Shown one piece after another: positions 14,291 to 14,543 of a stretch of 14,543 bases of DNA. This stretch comes from an uncultured Lachnospiraceae bacterium. Lineage in GTDB: Bacteria; Bacillota; Clostridia; Lachnospirales; Lachnospiraceae. The notes under the pieces were generated by a model, which was given only the letters and a program-made list of their open reading frames with translations, had not been told where the DNA came from and made no database searches. The position numbers and the translations under genes are program-made. The stretch covers positions 1 to 14,543 of the forward strand of contig CANQYH010000050.1 in NCBI GenBank assembly GCA_947628025.1, given 5' to 3'. Numbering within the stretch: position 1 is the stretch's first letter; every line of letters starts with the position of its first letter.

Positions 14291-14530
14291 ATGAGTACAT
14301 TGGACGCGACTGTATCCATGTTGAAAACGCTGCCGGAATCGGATTTGTTAACGATATATGACCTGACCAGGCGGTTCTATATTAAGCAGGAAAAAAGTAC
14401 AGAGCCGGCCCCCATGACAGAACAGCAGATGATTGAAAAACTTGATTTGGCCAGAAAACATGCGTCAGAGGGAAAGGTTATAGACGCAGATGTAGCGGTC
14501 AGTAAGCTGAGGAGAAAATATGGATTATAG
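14291..14530 (+). CDS. Antitoxin-like protein of a putative type II toxin-antitoxin pair
   Basis: This 79-residue protein starts at ATG 14291 with AAAGGAG (14277-14283) seven bases upstream; an in-frame TTG at 14285 is worse placed. The N-terminal part (TLDATVSMLKTLPESDLLTIYDLTRRF) is predicted helical. A variable middle (KSTEPAPMTEQQ) follows, then a helical C-terminus ending LRRKYGL. The layout resembles small antitoxins that accompany ParE/RelE toxins in Lachnospiraceae, with an N-terminal dimerisation/DNA-binding part and a C-terminal toxin-binding tail. I recognise the general pattern rather than a named family. It overlaps the next gene by 11 bp. Its surroundings are AT-richer than the rest of the window, which suggests later acquisition. 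Function is inferred from size and overlap. Confidence 0.65.
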   Translation: MSTLDATVSMLKTLPESDLLTIYDLTRRFYIKQEKSTEPAPMTEQQMIEKLDLARKHASEGKVIDADVAVSKLRRKYGL

Positions 14531-14543
14531 GGTTGAGATCACG
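14520..14543 (+). CDS. Start of a putative ParE/RelE-type toxin (truncated by window end)
   Basis: An ATG at 14520 inside the end of the antitoxin frame (+1 relative to it) opens MDYRVEIT before the window ends. GAGGAG (14509-14514) lies five bases upstream. A short Tyr-x-Val-x-Ile/Leu-Thr first strand is common in ParE/RelE-superfamily toxins, and an 11-bp overlap with a preceding small antitoxin gene is the usual layout. Eight residues cannot prove the family. The product, length and integrity lie outside the window. Confidence 0.45.

Noticed and set aside
13267..14319. 350-codon minus-strand frame
   Set aside because: It lies opposite the catalytic part of spoIVB, whose protease motifs are intact; long antisense frames are common in GC-rich genes.
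1..14543. CRISPR arrays, tRNA/rRNA genes, insertion sequences, riboswitches
   Set aside because: None seen by eye. The only repeat array (4951-5130) is contiguous tandem sequence without spacers, so it is not a CRISPR.

Overview
The window reads as the chromosome of a spore-forming Clostridia member, most likely a GC-rich Lachnospiraceae. It carries sporulation genes from two neighbouring clusters (the spoIIIA operon and spoIVB) with a conserved housekeeping block between them. Gene order matches the Bacillus subtilis region spoIIIA - yqhY - nusB - xseA - xseB - ispA - dxs - tlyA - argR(ahrC) - recN - spoIVB, with differences: accB/accC are absent between spoIIIAH and the Asp23 gene, folD is absent between nusB and xseA, nadK sits between tlyA and argR, a small DUF4321-type membrane gene on the minus strand separates recN from spoIVB, and spo0A does not directly follow spoIVB. 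The family-level assignment is inferred from gene order and protein character.

Region 1 (1-2701) is the 3' part of the spoIIIA operon: the C-terminus of spoIIIAE, then spoIIIAF, spoIIIAG and spoIIIAH. These encode parts of the channel across the mother-cell/forespore membranes. AF, AG and AH each carry long, low-complexity or acidic linkers outside their recognisable domains.

Region 2 (2722-12270) begins with a good sigma-A-type promoter and runs as one dense co-directional block. It holds an Asp23-family protein, NusB (antitermination), XseA/XseB (exonuclease VII), IspA and Dxs (isoprenoid synthesis), TlyA (rRNA methyltransferase), NAD kinase, ArgR and RecN (recombination). Gene junctions are mostly overlaps or gaps of a few bases. 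The clear exception is a 325-bp gap between xseA and xseB, which contains a 45-bp minisatellite arranged A-B-A-B'. This is the most unusual structure in the window.

Region 3 (12271-12837) has the DUF4321-like gene on the minus strand with its own promoter. A plus-strand terminator lies upstream of that gene, so transcripts of the recN operon may run antisense across all of it.

Region 4 (12838-14112) is spoIVB, started at TTG behind a strong Shine-Dalgarno sequence. Its catalytic His/Asp/Ser can be placed at a constant offset from the B. subtilis residues.

Region 5 (14113-14543) is visibly AT-richer. It holds a promoter, a 79-residue antitoxin-like gene and the first eight codons of an overlapping gene with a ParE/RelE-like start. 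This looks like a type II toxin-antitoxin module sitting where spo0A is expected.
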